Shown here: positions 35,401 to 48,689 of the stretch, piece by piece
How the letters are laid out: each line of letters opens with the position of its first letter
How positions within the stretch are numbered: the first letter of the stretch is position 1
NCBI GenBank assembly: GCA_030015575.1
Contig: CM057337.1
Location: forward strand, 375,309,582 to 375,373,581
DNA length: 64,000 nucleotides
Reading direction: 5' to 3'
Source of the DNA: Agapanthus africanus
Taxonomy: Eukaryota > Streptophyta > Magnoliopsida > Asparagales > Amaryllidaceae
Notes under the pieces: generated by a model
What the model saw: the letters and a program-made list of their open reading frames with translations, nothing else
Databases searched by the model: none
Told to the model about the DNA's origin: nothing
Translations under genes and position numbers: made by a program

Positions 35401-36290
35401 TCCTTCATGGGTCGTATCCAATAAAGGCACCCTGTTCGCTTGCCGTCTTATGCAGAACCTTGGGTACTGGTTTAGCTTTAGCCCCGTCTTTCCATCCGCA
35501 GGATGATGGTTTTGTGAGAGCGGGCTATACAGACTCTGGAGGATATGCTTCTGTGTACGTACTAATTGTTGTCGGCAGTTGGGATCGTCACTTGCCATTG
35601 TTAGGGTTCTCCTTCGATAGCAGTTATCAGGAGACATTCCAATTGGCAACCTTTAGGTTTTGTTGTTTGGTCGTGTCGATCACCATTCTGTTTTTATGAC
35701 TCTGCGTAAGTAGGATTTTTGGACCCCAGCTAGTTTAGAGACTTCGGAGATTGTCCAGTTGGTTCAGGTCAGGATGCGGATAGCCCAGTGCAGACAGAGG
35801 TCTTATGCCGACCATTGTGGTCGTAGACTTCAGTTCGCAGTGGGAGCTCATGTATTCCTACGGATTTTTCCGATGAATGACGTGTTGAGTTTTGGGAAGC
35901 TTATCCCAGGATTATAGGTCCTTTTGAGATCCTCAAGCGAGTTAGTTCCGTTGCCTTTAATTTGGCACTTCCGCCCAGATTATTGAGTATTCACCCCGTA
36001 TTCCTTGTGTCGATACTTTGCAATTACTTTCATGACCTTTCTTACATGATTCAGCACCAGACCATTTAGCTTGGACTCGATCTTTTCGTTCACCAGCAGC
36101 CAATTGTGTTAGTGGTTCGGCAGGTGGAGAAACTTTGGTCAAGGTTCTTGCCATCTGTAGAGGGTGTTTTTGGGCGTAGCCGTATACTGAGGTGATCACT
36201 TGGAAAGCTGCGAGCAAGAATTGGGAGTTTTGTACTCTTCTCTTTGAAAGTACGCTTAGTAAAAATTTTAAATTCGGGGACGAATTTTTA
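32490..36290 (+). pseudogene. Tekay-D gag-pol remnant, heavily broken
   Basis: Recognisable parts in order: a gag start-like region near 32504 with a GRAEVIVDSGGSRTD segment as in Tekay-A gag; a CCHC zinc knuckle CGSLHH-type near 32961-33010; protease-like sequence near 33180-33460; RT-like pieces (about 33690-34150); RNase H-like (about 34430-34760); integrase-like (about 35050-35700); and the C-terminal region towards 36150. The order matches Ty3/gypsy. It has very many breaks, more than the modest LTR divergence would lead one to expect. Confidence 0.82.
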
Positions 36291-36291
36291 T

Positions 36292-36303
36292 AAGGGGGGA
36301 GAT
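36292..36303 (+). other. Tekay-D polypurine tract
   Basis: AAGGGGGGAGAT directly precedes TGTAACG of the 3' LTR. AAATTCGGGGACGAATTT just upstream is also shared with Tekay-A and Tekay-B. Confidence 0.9.
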
Positions 36304-38098
36304 TGTAACGTTTTAGAAATCGTTTTGCGAATTTTTCCGTTTTAGGGCAAAATAGTCGGTATTTTCTGTTTTAACCCGATTTCGATCAAATGTCCGTAGA
36401 AACTTGTCGGCACATATTTTAGCTAAAATAAAGCTAGTGCGCGAACTTTGGGGGTATTTGGGAGGTTTTGGTTCAGATAGAATTTTTCCCAAATTAAATA
36501 TTATTTTAGCCGGTAAAATATGCACGTAAATCGGGAAATTTCTTCTAAATGAGAATCATTAGAAATCATCACTACAATTATTTTAGAACCTTCTTTTTAA
36601 GTATCTAAATTTTTTTGGTCAATGGAATTAAAATTTAAAAAAAAATAAAGAAAGAAAAGTGGCAAAATACATTTAATGAAGCATTTATTGTATTTTTACT
36701 AGAACTTTCTTCACTAAAATTCACAAAAATACCCCCTCACCTCCTTGGCCGAGCCCTCTCCCTAAATTTCTACCCTCATCATTTTCAAGCTCTTTTCTTC
36801 TCTTTTTGCTCACTAAAATGCTTCAAAATTCCCAAAATAAATCCACAAAATCTTAAATAAAAATAAAACCATCAATTCTCTTCACTGGTAGCTTGGATCT
36901 TCAAGAAAAATGTCATTTTTGGAGGAAAAAATGATGGATCAAGTTGTTTTTTGGTGTTCTTGTTGTGGTATAATTTTCAAAACCCTAATCTTAAATTGTT
37001 ATGTTTAGATGTTTAAGTTAGTTAATTAAATGGTTATCATAGCTTTAAATTCTTGATTTAATTCTTTATTCATAATTTTTTTAGAAATTCAAGTTAGGGT
37101 TAAAGCTTGATTAAGTGTTTAATGTTAATTAAAGTGTTAATTTGTGATTAGGAAAAGCTTAACCTAGTAGAAAATGATAATTACTGTTAATGAATACTTT
37201 GTTTAATTATGAAATATTGATTACTAGGTTTTTGCTAAAACTTATTTTGCAAGTGTTAAAAATATAGAAATGGTTTAGATAGCTTAGTTAAACTATTATA
37301 AGGTGTTTGTAATCGCTAGATATGCGTTGGCTTGAAACTAGTGCGAAATATTGCGATAAGTTGTTTACTAGGTTTCGGGGATTTTTAGACGTGGTTTCAA
37401 TTGGTCACTGCGAGATTATATCTATTATATTCCTCGCATTTAGTTGTGTTGTGTTGTGCGATCGGGACAATCGGAGTCTAGACATGATGTTTCGTAGTTT
37501 AGCGACCCTAGTTAGGGTTTTTGAAAGATGTCGTGCGCGTTAGATGCGCTAAGTGCGCAGTGTAATTTTCAGGGCGTTATCTTTGCGTTTCTTTATCTTT
37601 TCGTCTATTTAGGATATTTAGCTTATGTGATATGTTTGTGAAATTTTATGTTCACAGGCGGGGACTTCGGACGCTACGACAAAGGGAAAACAGGTGGTAG
37701 GCTTCACTTAGCCAGGAGCAATGGTGAGTAGATTTAATATTTACAGGGGAATCGCCTGCATGGCGTTATGCGTCTGTGCTAGAAATGACTTGCCTTTTCG
37801 CATATTCTATTTCATAATTAGAATTTGCGACTACACTTTATTACATAGATATTGTTGTGCTTGGACTAGTACTCTTAGGACACAACACATATTATTGACG
37901 ATTCATATTGCACGAGCACTGATTGTATGCCACACACAACGTCAGTAATTGCCATGTCACGCACAACCCACTTATAGATATGATATTGTTTGGTTAGGGA
38001 CATTGAGACATTGATTCATATTTCTTTACGCATATGACATACTGCATACCTGTATACCCATATGCTTACGCATATGCCTTGACATACTTACATGCTAG
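36304..38098 (+). repeat. Tekay-D 3' LTR, first piece
   Basis: Starts TGTAACGTTTTAGAAATCG and follows the 5' LTR closely until the Tekay-B insertion after GCTAG (38094-38098). It includes the second copy of the conserved hairpin (37891-37949) and donor-like GTGAGTAGATT at 37734. Confidence 0.93.
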
Positions 38099-39036
38099 TG
38101 TCACGACCCAAAAGAGCACGTGACTGGCCCTTGAACCATATGAAGTCTATAGGACTCCATCTGATCCAAGTAAGCCAAAAGCCCAGAAATCTAAAACCAT
38201 TTAGAGTAAAGAAACATATTTTGTAAATTATTTTCCAATGTGGCATTTTATCACACACTTACTACGCCTAAGCAAAGAGCAACCCACACAAGCAATATAA
38301 TATACAACGCCGAAAGGCGAGGATCAAACCCAAGAGAATCTCCAATAAGCAAGAAAATCGTAAACATACTAAGGGCGACTCTAAGGTCGAAATAATACAT
38401 CACTTGCGTCTAAGTCTGAAACAATATACAAGTTTTGGTTGATGGAATTTCTAGATACAAAGAATAATACATATACAAGGGTGGTTCTGATGCAAAGAAC
38501 CCACCTACCAAGCAAATCACCCGCAAAGGAAGCAATGTGCCGGAAATGCCGCTATGGAACCTATACGGCAAAACCTGCAAGAACTGTGGCACAACGGGGG
38601 TGAGTTGCCAACTCGTGAATAGAAAATATCTACAAGCAGAAATTTGAAGCATGACATAAACCTAAGTCATAACGATCAGATATAATATAAACCTCAAATG
38701 AATAAGTTTGAAGCATAGTAAAGTGGCAATGTAACATCTAAACATAAGCGTAGTGCCAAGTACTCGTACCAGTGCCTTCCGTAACAATATACCACAAATA
38801 TGATGTATGTATGCGGTAAAATGAAAACAGGAGATATCATGAATGAAATCATCAGAAAATCAACGCCGAGCATTGACACAAACTATATATCTCAATATCA
38901 AATGAAACCCATATATCATGTATCCGACATGTATGCAGCATTCATGAAGGTACTCTATCAGGTACTACTAATATGTGATGCAATGCATATACAATAAATG
39001 TGGGGTAGGAGAGATATAATATACCATCGACCATAA

Positions 39037-39155
39037 AGGTCCCGAGCACATAGGCTCCTCTCACATCGAGCTCATAGGCTCCGAGCACATAGGCTCCTCT
39101 CATATCGAGCTCATAGGCTCCGAGCATATAGGCTCCTCTCACATCGAGCTCATAG
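39037..39155. repeat. 39-bp tandem repeats in Tekay-B 3' LTR
   Basis: Units of CTCCTCTCACATCGAGCTCA plus TAGGCTCCGAGCACATAGG, about three copies. The 5' LTR has about four (45872-46046), which accounts for much of the length difference between the two LTRs. Confidence 0.88.
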
Positions 39156-39203
39156 TGCATATGTAAATTTGCATAGATCATCATGATGATATATTAAGTA
39201 TGC

Positions 39204-39297
39204 GTATATATATATCAGCGTCCGATACCACTAATATATATATACTCTATGGGTATACATATATATTTCAGCGTCCCATACCACTGATATATATACG
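39204..39297 (-). other. Twin hairpins, Tekay-B 3' LTR
   Basis: On the minus strand the two loops read TGGTATGGGACG and TGGTATCGGACG, each between AT-rich arms closed by CAG or TAG against CTG. They match the Tekay-D loops TGGAATGGGACG. The 5' LTR copy is at about 46097-46190. Confidence 0.78.
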
Positions 39298-41790
39298 CAG
39301 GAGTAAAACAATCCAGAATCATCATATGCAACCATATCACAGTGCAAAATCCATGAATTATAATACAAGCAACAAGAACACTAATATAAGCATCTAACTA
39401 TGTAAATGCATGTGCACAAGGAATATGAATCATTAACATATGAGCATGCAATGCAATACGAGCCGTAGAATAAATGGTAAATGAATAATAATGCAGCTTG
39501 CCATTTGAAATAAGACAAATCGGGGTTTTTGTAATAGGTATGACTTGGGTCTAGTCTAACATCTATTATGCAAACCACAGTTCTAAGTATCAAGTCAACC
39601 GGGAGGGGTATGGAATCCACCTAAATCTAATTCGATATAAAAATATATATATACATAATAGTCAGTGATCCCGCCTCAATAGTATCGCGTACAATACAGT
39701 AAATCATATGACAATCCTCAAGTCATGAGTGCGGATCTATCATCAATATAAAGCTCGTACGGTAAATCGTCGTACGGCATCCCAATAGCTGGGTACGGGT
39801 CAATATCACATTATCTCATCAGGTACCTGGTATTCTTATCATCATAACACATAATCTGGGATACTGAATCTAAGTCTAGTACAAATCGATACCATCTATA
39901 TAATTATGAATGCGGGGGTAAAACACATGCCCAAAGGCTCGCTAAGAATCACATATCGTATCCTAAATACGAATCATATCAAATCACCGATCTCACGGCA
40001 CCAAGCCCAATATCATCGACTCATCCCCAAAGTCATCCAATATCATCATCAACGCAGTGTAAGTATAGTGAATATGCAAGGGTGTGCGTGTGGGTGTAAA
40101 CCTATTCTAGGGTTCGTGGCTATGAACTACACTAGTTTACTTCTAAGCCTAAACTATCCATAAAACACCTAACACAATATCCATGACACATTATAACTAT
40201 CATATATAGTATATCAACTATGGACTGCGGGGGTGCTATACGTCATTCCCCGACTTCCCCCTGTAGATATAATCTACTCACCTTGCGTCTTCATTTGTCG
40301 ACGTCACCACGCGCATTGCTTGTCGTCCCGAAGTCTTCATGGGGTACCTACACATCAAAGTATCGTATATGCGTATTAAAACCAAATCAAGGCTAACCTG
40401 GCACTCGAAACCCAAAACGATACGATAAGGGGCCTATAGATTAGAACCTATGGGCACGCCTTCAAAACCATCAATCAAACCTCGATATCGTCGTATAAAC
40501 GCCAAATAGTCGAGGTAAAACACGGATGCACAATTCCAGAACTAAAAATACGAAATACAGAAACAGGATCAAAACAGCAACTGGAGAAAAGGGTCCCAGA
40601 TTTCACCCTAGGTCAAATTAGACAAATCTACACATACCAGGGGTCTAATCTATGCATGTAGGGGCTACAGAACCAAAACGAGCAAGTTTGGTGCAGGTAT
40701 GGACGCAATTTGCGGCCAATGGGAATAAATTGGCGGCCTGGAAAAAGGGGTAGGGGCTGGGGTCTTGTGTGGTGGTTCTAGGGTGCCTGCTCATATCACT
40801 GTCCAATCAATTTTATTCCAGAATGCCCCGGGTGATAGCAGATTACAAAATACACTCCCAGATTTACAGTTTTCCCCGATATCGATTCCGTAAATCCGTA
40901 TTCTGGTTTCCAGTTCAGGTTTGGGTCTAAAATAACATCACTAGGGTGTTTGTGTGGCCTCTACTAAGCTCAATTTCATCTTACAACCACAATTTCCTCA
41001 AACCCTAACTAGGTTTTCTTTAAGTCCACAAACACACACACAATATCGATTGAATCTAAACATGGGGGTAAAGGAAATGCTAAAACTAAGTTAAGGATCC
41101 AGAAAATACCTCATTTGGCAACTCAAGAATTTTCTTGAGTTGCCCATAGTGGCCAAAATCCTTGCTTCCTTGGTCCAATGTGTAGATCTTGAGCTTGTGC
41201 ACACTTTTAATGAAATGAATATGGGGTTTTGGTGATGTTTTTGAGATGTTTTGAGGAGGTGAAGTGGGGAGGGAGGTGAGGAGCAGCAGCAACAGCAGGG
41301 AGTTGAGGGAGAGGGGAAGAAAATGAGTGTTGGGATCAAAGGAAATGGCTAAGTCTTTAGTCAAAGAAGCCCATACCTCTCTCTCTCTCTCACCAACTAC
41401 TAAATTCTTTAATATAAACCCTTTTTCCATTTCTTTTCTTTTCTCTAAATTCCTTCTCACTCAAAACAGTAAACCCAAAGTGAACCATGGCAAGAAAATG
41501 CACAAGGGTGAAAAAGAATGATATGTGCATGTTTTGCACAAATTGCTAAAAAAACTGATTAGTGATTATTAATCGCGATTAGCACTAATTTAGCATATAA
41601 CTAATCAATTAAACTTAGAATTGGCATAATTCTCTAAATTACCCTATTTTAGAATTTTCCATAACTTTTCCAAAATTTTCCCCTTTTTATTTGGATTTAA
41701 ATATACCGAATTATTCAAATATTCAATAAAATAATATTAAATTATAAATGTTCCCTAAAAATACTATTTTTATTATTTTGAAATGTTACA

Positions 41791-44700
41791 ATCAACCCCC
41801 CTTAAATAAATTCGGTCCCCGAATTTAAATTTAAACCCCCAGTACTAAAACATTTCAGCAAAATCCAATTGTCGGGCTCCGAAAACATTAATACATAGCG
41901 AATATCATCAAGGTGTACTGCTCTCTGAGAAATCAATCCCCAAAAATGTATATAAGAATATCCGGTGCGTCTGGTGCGCACGGAATCAAAATCCATGTAT
42001 GTGTCATACAGGTGAACAAAACAACATCTAGGTGCAATTAGTGTGCACGAAACATTGTCATAGGCAACGTGTGTGCCTGACAGCAAAATCAGGCGTATTT
42101 GACATGAACGAAGAATTTTGATTTAGTGCATCTGGCGTGCACCAAGATCATATATCGAAACCAAATCATAAGTACCGTCTTCGGTAGTTCCTCCTTCAAG
42201 GTCGAGAAGGAGTCGGTGCATCCAATGCTAGCAGCGCAAGATATCTACTTGCCTCTTGCTTACGGTCTGGCGTCCTCTGAATCTAGGTCCTTATCTTCTC
42301 TGCGGATTACCTACCTCGCAGTCAATCGGCTCATCGGCCCTGTCAGGTGTGTTAATGGGGACGATTCCGTTCTGGCACTTCTCTGGTCATCTCTTGGTCA
42401 ATCCTCACGACTACTTGTAAAGCAGTATGTCACTGGAGTCGGCCTCTGGCTCTCTGAATGCACATCACACATCTGATCCTGGGTGCAAACATCATTGCAG
42501 CCATGTCCTGGAAGGAATCCTGCTCAAGGTCTCTTCCGATCTTGCCTATGCCGATTTGTACGGAGGCTGTCTCTCTTGCATAATCTCTTCTCACTCGATG
42601 GACATCTGTGTCCTCAGCACAACATTTTCTCGGAAATTGGTCGCATCCCAACGCCTCTGTAAGCATGTCAGGTCTCTAGTCTCGACGGGAAGTAATGACA
42701 GCTCATTAGCGTCTCGCACGAACCTCTGGTCCTACTTGTCTCTATCGTCGTCCACTATGACGTCACGCTATGCTATCTATGCACTGCACTGTTCTCGGCC
42801 ATTGTCAATCCGAAGTCTCTCGCACGGACTCGAAAGCGCATACTCTGTAGCTTCATCATTCTATAGAAGGTGTCTGGACGAACAGGTCCTCGGGAATGCG
42901 TCCCAACCATTGGAGGAATACTCAATACTCGTCCGTCCTTGATCAATTCGCAACGCATCTGGGTAAGGTCCTTTATCCGAACCCGGTCAACTACCTTGTC
43001 GACGGTGCCGAACTCTGGCCTGCTGCGTGCGCGTAATATGACCACCCCTGGGTCTAGGTCTTCTCGTGTCGTATTCCAGAAAGGTCCTGTCGAGGTTTCT
43101 CTCTCAAATCTCATTCCTGCCGAATTTCGCGGAAGTCATCATCTATTGCTGAAGCTAATCCTTATTCCGGAACGGCTGCGTACTTATCGCGCCACTTTCT
43201 GGAAGATATATCCATATACAACGCCTCTGGGTGCGTATCACATCTCTGATGTCAGCGGAGTGGGACGTCCTCTCGTCGAAATCTCTTGCGAACTCTTTAC
43301 TTCACTCTGCCTCAATGTTGATTGATTCAGACTTGTCTCATCGTGGCTGCATGGACTGTGCTCCAATGGCTATACTCGTATCTGGAGTCTCCCAAGCAAA
43401 GCATCCCATCACATGATATCCGAATGATGTCGAAACATTCGATCGACTCGTCAGAACCTTATAATCCCCCAAGAGATCAACATCTTGAGTACAGTTTAAT
43501 AGTATCGAGTACATGCCAAAGCGTCGGTGGTCCAGCCGTAGAAGGGCAAACCCAAGCCTCACTAATGGCGCTGCGGAACTGCCGCAAACCCTAAGGTTCA
43601 AAGGCTTTCACACGGTCATTAATTCGAGTTAGGGTTTCATTCTTCTAGAGGGTCCATAGAATCACCTGCATGTCTTTCCGTATACTTTAAACTTGGAAAA
43701 TGGGCTCCTGACATTCGATCGTCTCTATCGACTCTCAACGAACCTGTGTGAAGTCGTCTCTAGCTAGAACAATCTATCTGATGACCTCACATCGGTAAAC
43801 GAACGAACCACATGTCCTAGTCATTCATCCTCCGGTGACTAGTGACCGTCTATCATATCTCTAAATATATGCTTATGCTGCAGTAGCTCCAACCATCTGG
43901 GCAATATCTCGTCATTTGCAGCAACAACTGGCTTATTCGCCTGTACGCCGAACAGCGCCTCAATCCTCCAGGAAAGGCGATACATTGGTGGTCATCTCTG
44001 AATCGGTCTGCTCTAGATCTGAGTAAGACTCTCCACACTGGAAATCTTCAACTCCCCTGGGCCCGCTCCGGCACATAAATCGGACGAATTACCTTCGTCT
44101 CTCAAATTGGGTAGACAAGCTATCATCTGTCTCATATCTGCCTGGAAGCTCCGGCAATCTCAGCTCGTATGCTCCGGAAGCGACATCCTGTCAATCTCAG
44201 CAACAGCTGGTCCATCTGTCTGCACGGTAGGCGACATCATAATCTCTGAGGTATGCTGTACATCAACAGTCCTCTCTCAACTGGAAGCTCTAACAATGGC
44301 CCGATCATCCGGTGCAAGACCAAGCACTCGCCTCCACTAGAGGTCACAGTCACCAATACTAACTCGAGACGTTCCCATGTCACCAGAAAACACAATGGTC
44401 GGCCCTCGTACCAGACGAGCTCACACCGACCGTAACCCTAGCAGCAGCCCCAAACTGCGCTCAACCATGGCGACAGGAACCTCAATCGAGTATCGAAGAG
44501 AGCAGATCAATGGAAAGAAAGAGAACAACAGATCCAGAGTGGATACATGATCATAAGAAGGAACAGCATCAATGAAGGTATGATCATGAAACTAATAGTA
44601 TCGAGGATCTCAAATGGATGTATAATCATGGATATGAAGAGAATCACTGATCTCGAAAATATGTACATCCTAAGGTTCCTTAAGCGGAGTGGCGTGTCGT

Positions 44701-44925
44701 AAGTATGCCGCGGAACATACCCACGGTACGTCACTCTACTTTAGTCACCTATTCCATCAACCAAGGGTCATCCTACGCGACAAAAGTTCGGGTCTAATAC
44801 CCCCTCGACTAAGTCTAAGTTCCGTAAGGTCAAGCCTAAGTTCCGTATATATATAGACGCCCTAGGCTCCACATAGTCAAACTTAGACTCGAACCAAGGT
44901 CAACCTAGCGCTCTGATACCAACTT
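41791..44925 (-). other. Tekay-B internal region, no recognisable protein
   Basis: Begins next to the 3' LTR with a polypurine tract (ATCAACCCCCCTTAAAT on the plus strand) and the shared AATTCGGTCCCCGAATTT. At the other end it has CGTAAGTATGCCGCGGAACA (about 44699-44719), also seen near the same place in Tekay-A (17699-17719), and the primer site. In between I find only short frames with no gag, protease, RT, RNase H or integrase motif on either strand. It could be a non-autonomous element's cargo or unrecognisably old coding sequence. Confidence 0.7.
44910..44921 (-). other. Tekay-B primer-binding site
   Basis: GCTCTGATACCA on the plus strand is TGGTATCAGAGC on the element strand, next to the 5' LTR. 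It is the same initiator tRNA-Met primer site as in Tekay-A and Tekay-D. Confidence 0.9.
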
Positions 44926-47900
44926 TGTCACGACCCAAAAGAGCACGTGACTGGCCCTTGAACCATATGAAGTCTATAGGACTCCATCTGATCCAAGTAA
45001 GCAAAAAGCCCAGAAATCTAAAACCATTTAGAGTAAAGAAACATATTTTGTAAATTATTTTCCAATGTGGCATTTTATCACACACTTTCTACGCCTAAGC
45101 AAAGAGAACAACCCACACAAGCAATATAATATACAACGCCGAAGGGCGAGGATCAAAACCAAGAGAATCTCCAATAAGAAAGAAAATCGTAATACTACTG
45201 AGGGCGACTCTAAGGTCGAAATAATACATCACTTGCGTCTAAGTCTGAAACAATATACAAGTTTTGGTTGATGGAATTTCTAGATACAAAGATTAATACA
45301 TATACAAGGGTGGTTCTGATGCAAAGAACCCACCTACCAAGCAAATCACCCGCAAAGGAAGCAATGTGCCGGAAATGCCGCTATGGAACCTGTACGGCAA
45401 AACCTGCAAGAACTGTGGCACAACGGGGGTGAGTTGCCAACTCGTGAATAGAAAATATCTACAAGCAGAAATTTGAAGCATGACACAAACCTAAGTCATA
45501 ACGATCAGATATAATATAAACCTCAAATGAATAAGTTTGAAGCATAGTAAAGTGGCAATGTAACATCTAAACATAAGCGTAGTGCCAAGTACTCGTACCA
45601 GTGCCTCACGTAACAATATATCACAAATATGATGTATGTATGCGGTAAAATGAAAACAGGAGATATCATGAATGAAATCATCAGAAAATCAACGCCGAGC
45701 ATTGACACAAACTATATATCTCAATATCAAATGAAACCCATATATCATGTATCCGACATGTATGCAGCATTCATGAAGGTACTCTATCAGGTACTACTAA
45801 TATGTGATGCAATGCATATACAATAAATGTGGGGTACGGGAGATATAATATACCATCGACCATAAAGGCCCCGAGCACATAGGCTCCTCTCACATCGAGC
45901 TCATAGGCCCTGAGCACATAGGCTCCTCTCATATCGAGCTCATAGGCTCCGAGCACATAGGCTCCTCTCGCATCGAGCTCATAGGCTCCGAGCACATAGG
46001 CTCCTCTCACATCGAGCTCATAGGCTCCTCTCACATCGAGCTCATAGTGCATATGTAAATTTGCATAGATCATCATGATGATATATTAAGTATGCGTATA
46101 TATATATCAGCGTCCGATACCACTAATATATATATACTCTATGGGTATACATATATATTTCAGCGTCCCATACCACTGATATATATACGCAGGATTAAAA
46201 CAATCCAGAATCATCATATGCAACCATATCACAGCGCAAAATCCATGAATTATAATACATGCAACAAGAACACTAATATAAGCATCTAACTATGTAAATG
46301 CATGTGCACAAGGAATATGAATCATTAACATATGAGCATGCAATGCAATGCGAGCCGTAGAATAAATGGTAAATGAATAATAATGCAGCTTGCCATTTGA
46401 AATAAGACAAATCGGGGTTTTTGTATTAGGTATGACTTGGGTCTAGTCTAACATCTATTATGCAAACCACAGATCTAAGTATCAAGTCAACCGGGAGGGG
46501 TATGGAATCCACCTAAATCTAAGTCGATATAAATATATATATATATATACATAATAGTCAGTGATCCCGCCTCAATAGTATCGCGTACAATACAGTAAAT
46601 CATATGACAATCCTCAAGTCATGAGTGCGGATCTATCATCAATATAAAGCTCGTACGGTAAATCGTCGTACGGTATCCCAATAGCTGGGTACGGGTCAAT
46701 ATCACATTATCTCATCAGGTTCCTGGTATTCTTATCATCATAACACATAATCTGGGATACTGAATCTAAGTCTAGTACAAATCGATACCATCTATATAAT
46801 TATGAATGCGGGGGTAAAACACATGCCCAAAGGCTCGATAAGAATCACATATCGTATCCCAAATACGAATCATATCAAATCACCGATCTCACGGCACCAA
46901 GCCCAATATCATCGACTCATCCCCAAAGTCATCCAATATCATCATCAACGCAGTGTAAGTATAGTGAATATGCAAGGGTGTGCGTGTGGGTGTAAACCTA
47001 TTCTAGGGTTCGTGGCTATGAACTACACTAGTTTACTTCTAAGCCTAAACTATCCATAAAACACCTAACACAATATCCATGACACATTATAACTATCATA
47101 TATAGTATATCAACTATGGACTGCGGGGGTGCTATACGTCATTCCCCGACTTCCCCATGTAGATATAATCTACTCACCTTGCGTCTTCATTTGTCGACGT
47201 CACCACGCGCATTGCTTGTCGTCCCGAAGTCTTCATGGGGTACCTACACATCAAAGTATCGTATATGCGTATTAAAACCAAATCAAGGCTAACCTGGCAC
47301 TCGAAACCCAAAACGATACGATAAGGGGCCTATAGATTAGAACCTATGGGCACGCCTTCAAAACCATCAATCAAACCTCGATATCGTCGTATAAACGCCA
47401 AATAGTCGAGGTAAAACACGGATACACAATTCCAGAACTAAAAATATGAAATACAGAAACAGGATCAAAACAGTAACTGGAGAAATGGGTCCCAGATTTC
47501 ACCCTAGGTCAAATTAGACAAATCTACACATACCAGGGGTCTAATCTATGCATGTAGGGGCTACAGAACCAAAACGAGCAAGTTTGGTGCAGGTATGGCC
47601 GCAATTTGCGGCCAATGTGAATAAATTGGCGGCCTGGAAAAAGGGGTAGGGGCTGGGGTCTTGTGTGGTGGTTCTAGGGTGCCTGCTCATATCACTGTCC
47701 AATCAATTTTATTCCAGAATGCCCCGGGTGATAGCAGATTACAAAATACACTCCCAGATTTACAGTTTTCCCCGATATCGATTCCGTAAATCCGTATTCG
47801 GCTTTCCAGTTCAGGTTTGGGTCTAAAATAACATCACTAGGGTGTTTGTGTGGTCTCTACTAAGCTCAATTTCATCTTACAACCATAATTTCCTCAAACC

Positions 47901-48684
47901 CTAACTAGGTTTTCTTTAAGTCCACAAACACACACACAATATCGATTGAATCTAAACATGGGGGTAAAGGAAATGCTAAAACTAAGTTAAGGATCCAGAA
48001 AATACCTCATTTGGCAACTCAAGAATTTTCTTGAGTTGCCCATAGTGGCCAAAATCCTTGCTTCCTTGGTCCAATATGTAGATCTTGAGCTTGTGCACAC
48101 TTTTAATGAAATGAATATGGGGTTTTGGTGATGTTTTTGAGATGTTTTGAGGAGGTGAAGTGGGGAGGGAGGTGAGGAGCAGCAGCAACAGCAGGGAGTT
48201 GAGGGAGAGGGGAAGAAAATGAGTGTTGGGATCAAAGGAAATGGCTAAGTCTTTAGTTAAAGAAGCCCATACCTCTCTCTCTCTCACCAACTACTAAATT
48301 CTTTAATATAAACCCTTTTTCCATTTCTTTTCTTTTCTCTAAATTCCTTCTCACTCAAAATAGTAAACCCAAAGTGAACCATGGCAAGAAAATGCACAAG
48401 GGTGAAAAAGAATGATATGTGCATGTTTTGCACAAATTGCTAAAAAAACTGATTAGTGATTATTAATCGCGATTAGCACTAATTTAGCATATAACTAATC
48501 AATTAAACTTAGAATTGGCATAATTCTCTAAATTACCCTATTTTAGAATTTTCCATAACTTTTCCAAAATTTTCCCCTATTTATTTGGATTTAAATATAC
48601 CGAATTATTCAAATATTCAATAAAATAATATTAAATTATAAATGTTCCCTAAAAATACTATTTTTATTATTTCGAAATGTTACA
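44926..48684 (-). repeat. Tekay-B 5' LTR (3759 bp)
   Basis: Nearly identical to 38099-41790, with one extra 39-bp unit among the differences. It is followed by the target duplicate GCTTG and then the resumed Tekay-D LTR. Confidence 0.93.
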
Positions 48685-48689
48685 GCTTG

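Larger units (their letters stand above)
38099..41790 (-). repeat. Tekay-B 3' LTR (3692 bp)
   Basis: TGTCACGACCCAAAAGAGC on the plus strand through GAAATGTTACA. It holds acceptor-like TTGCAG (CTGCAA at 38575-38580), the conserved GAGTTGCCAACTC block (about 38595-38620), a 39-bp repeat tract (about 39037-39155), twin hairpins (about 39204-39297) and donor-like GTGAGTAG (40274-40281). Confidence 0.93.
38099..48684 (-). mobile_element. Tekay-B: Tekay-type element without recognisable gag-pol, nested in Tekay-D
   Basis: Complete from end to end on the minus strand: 5' LTR 44926-48684 (3759 bp), primer site 44910-44921, internal region 41791-44925 (3135 bp), polypurine tract from 41791, and 3' LTR 38099-41790 (3692 bp). 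The target duplication GCTAG (38094-38098) against GCTTG (48685-48689) differs at one base. The LTRs are about 98-99 percent alike by eye, so the insertion is recent. The LTR ends, primer site and conserved LTR blocks tie it to the other Tekay elements, but no gag, RT or integrase could be recognised inside. It is best described as a non-autonomous or extremely decayed relative. Confidence 0.88.

Noticed and set aside
42126-43600. Overlapping frames of 90-170 codons on both strands in the Tekay-B interior
   Set aside because: No domain, family wording or codon pattern supports them; overlapping open frames on both strands suggest chance in GC-richer sequence.
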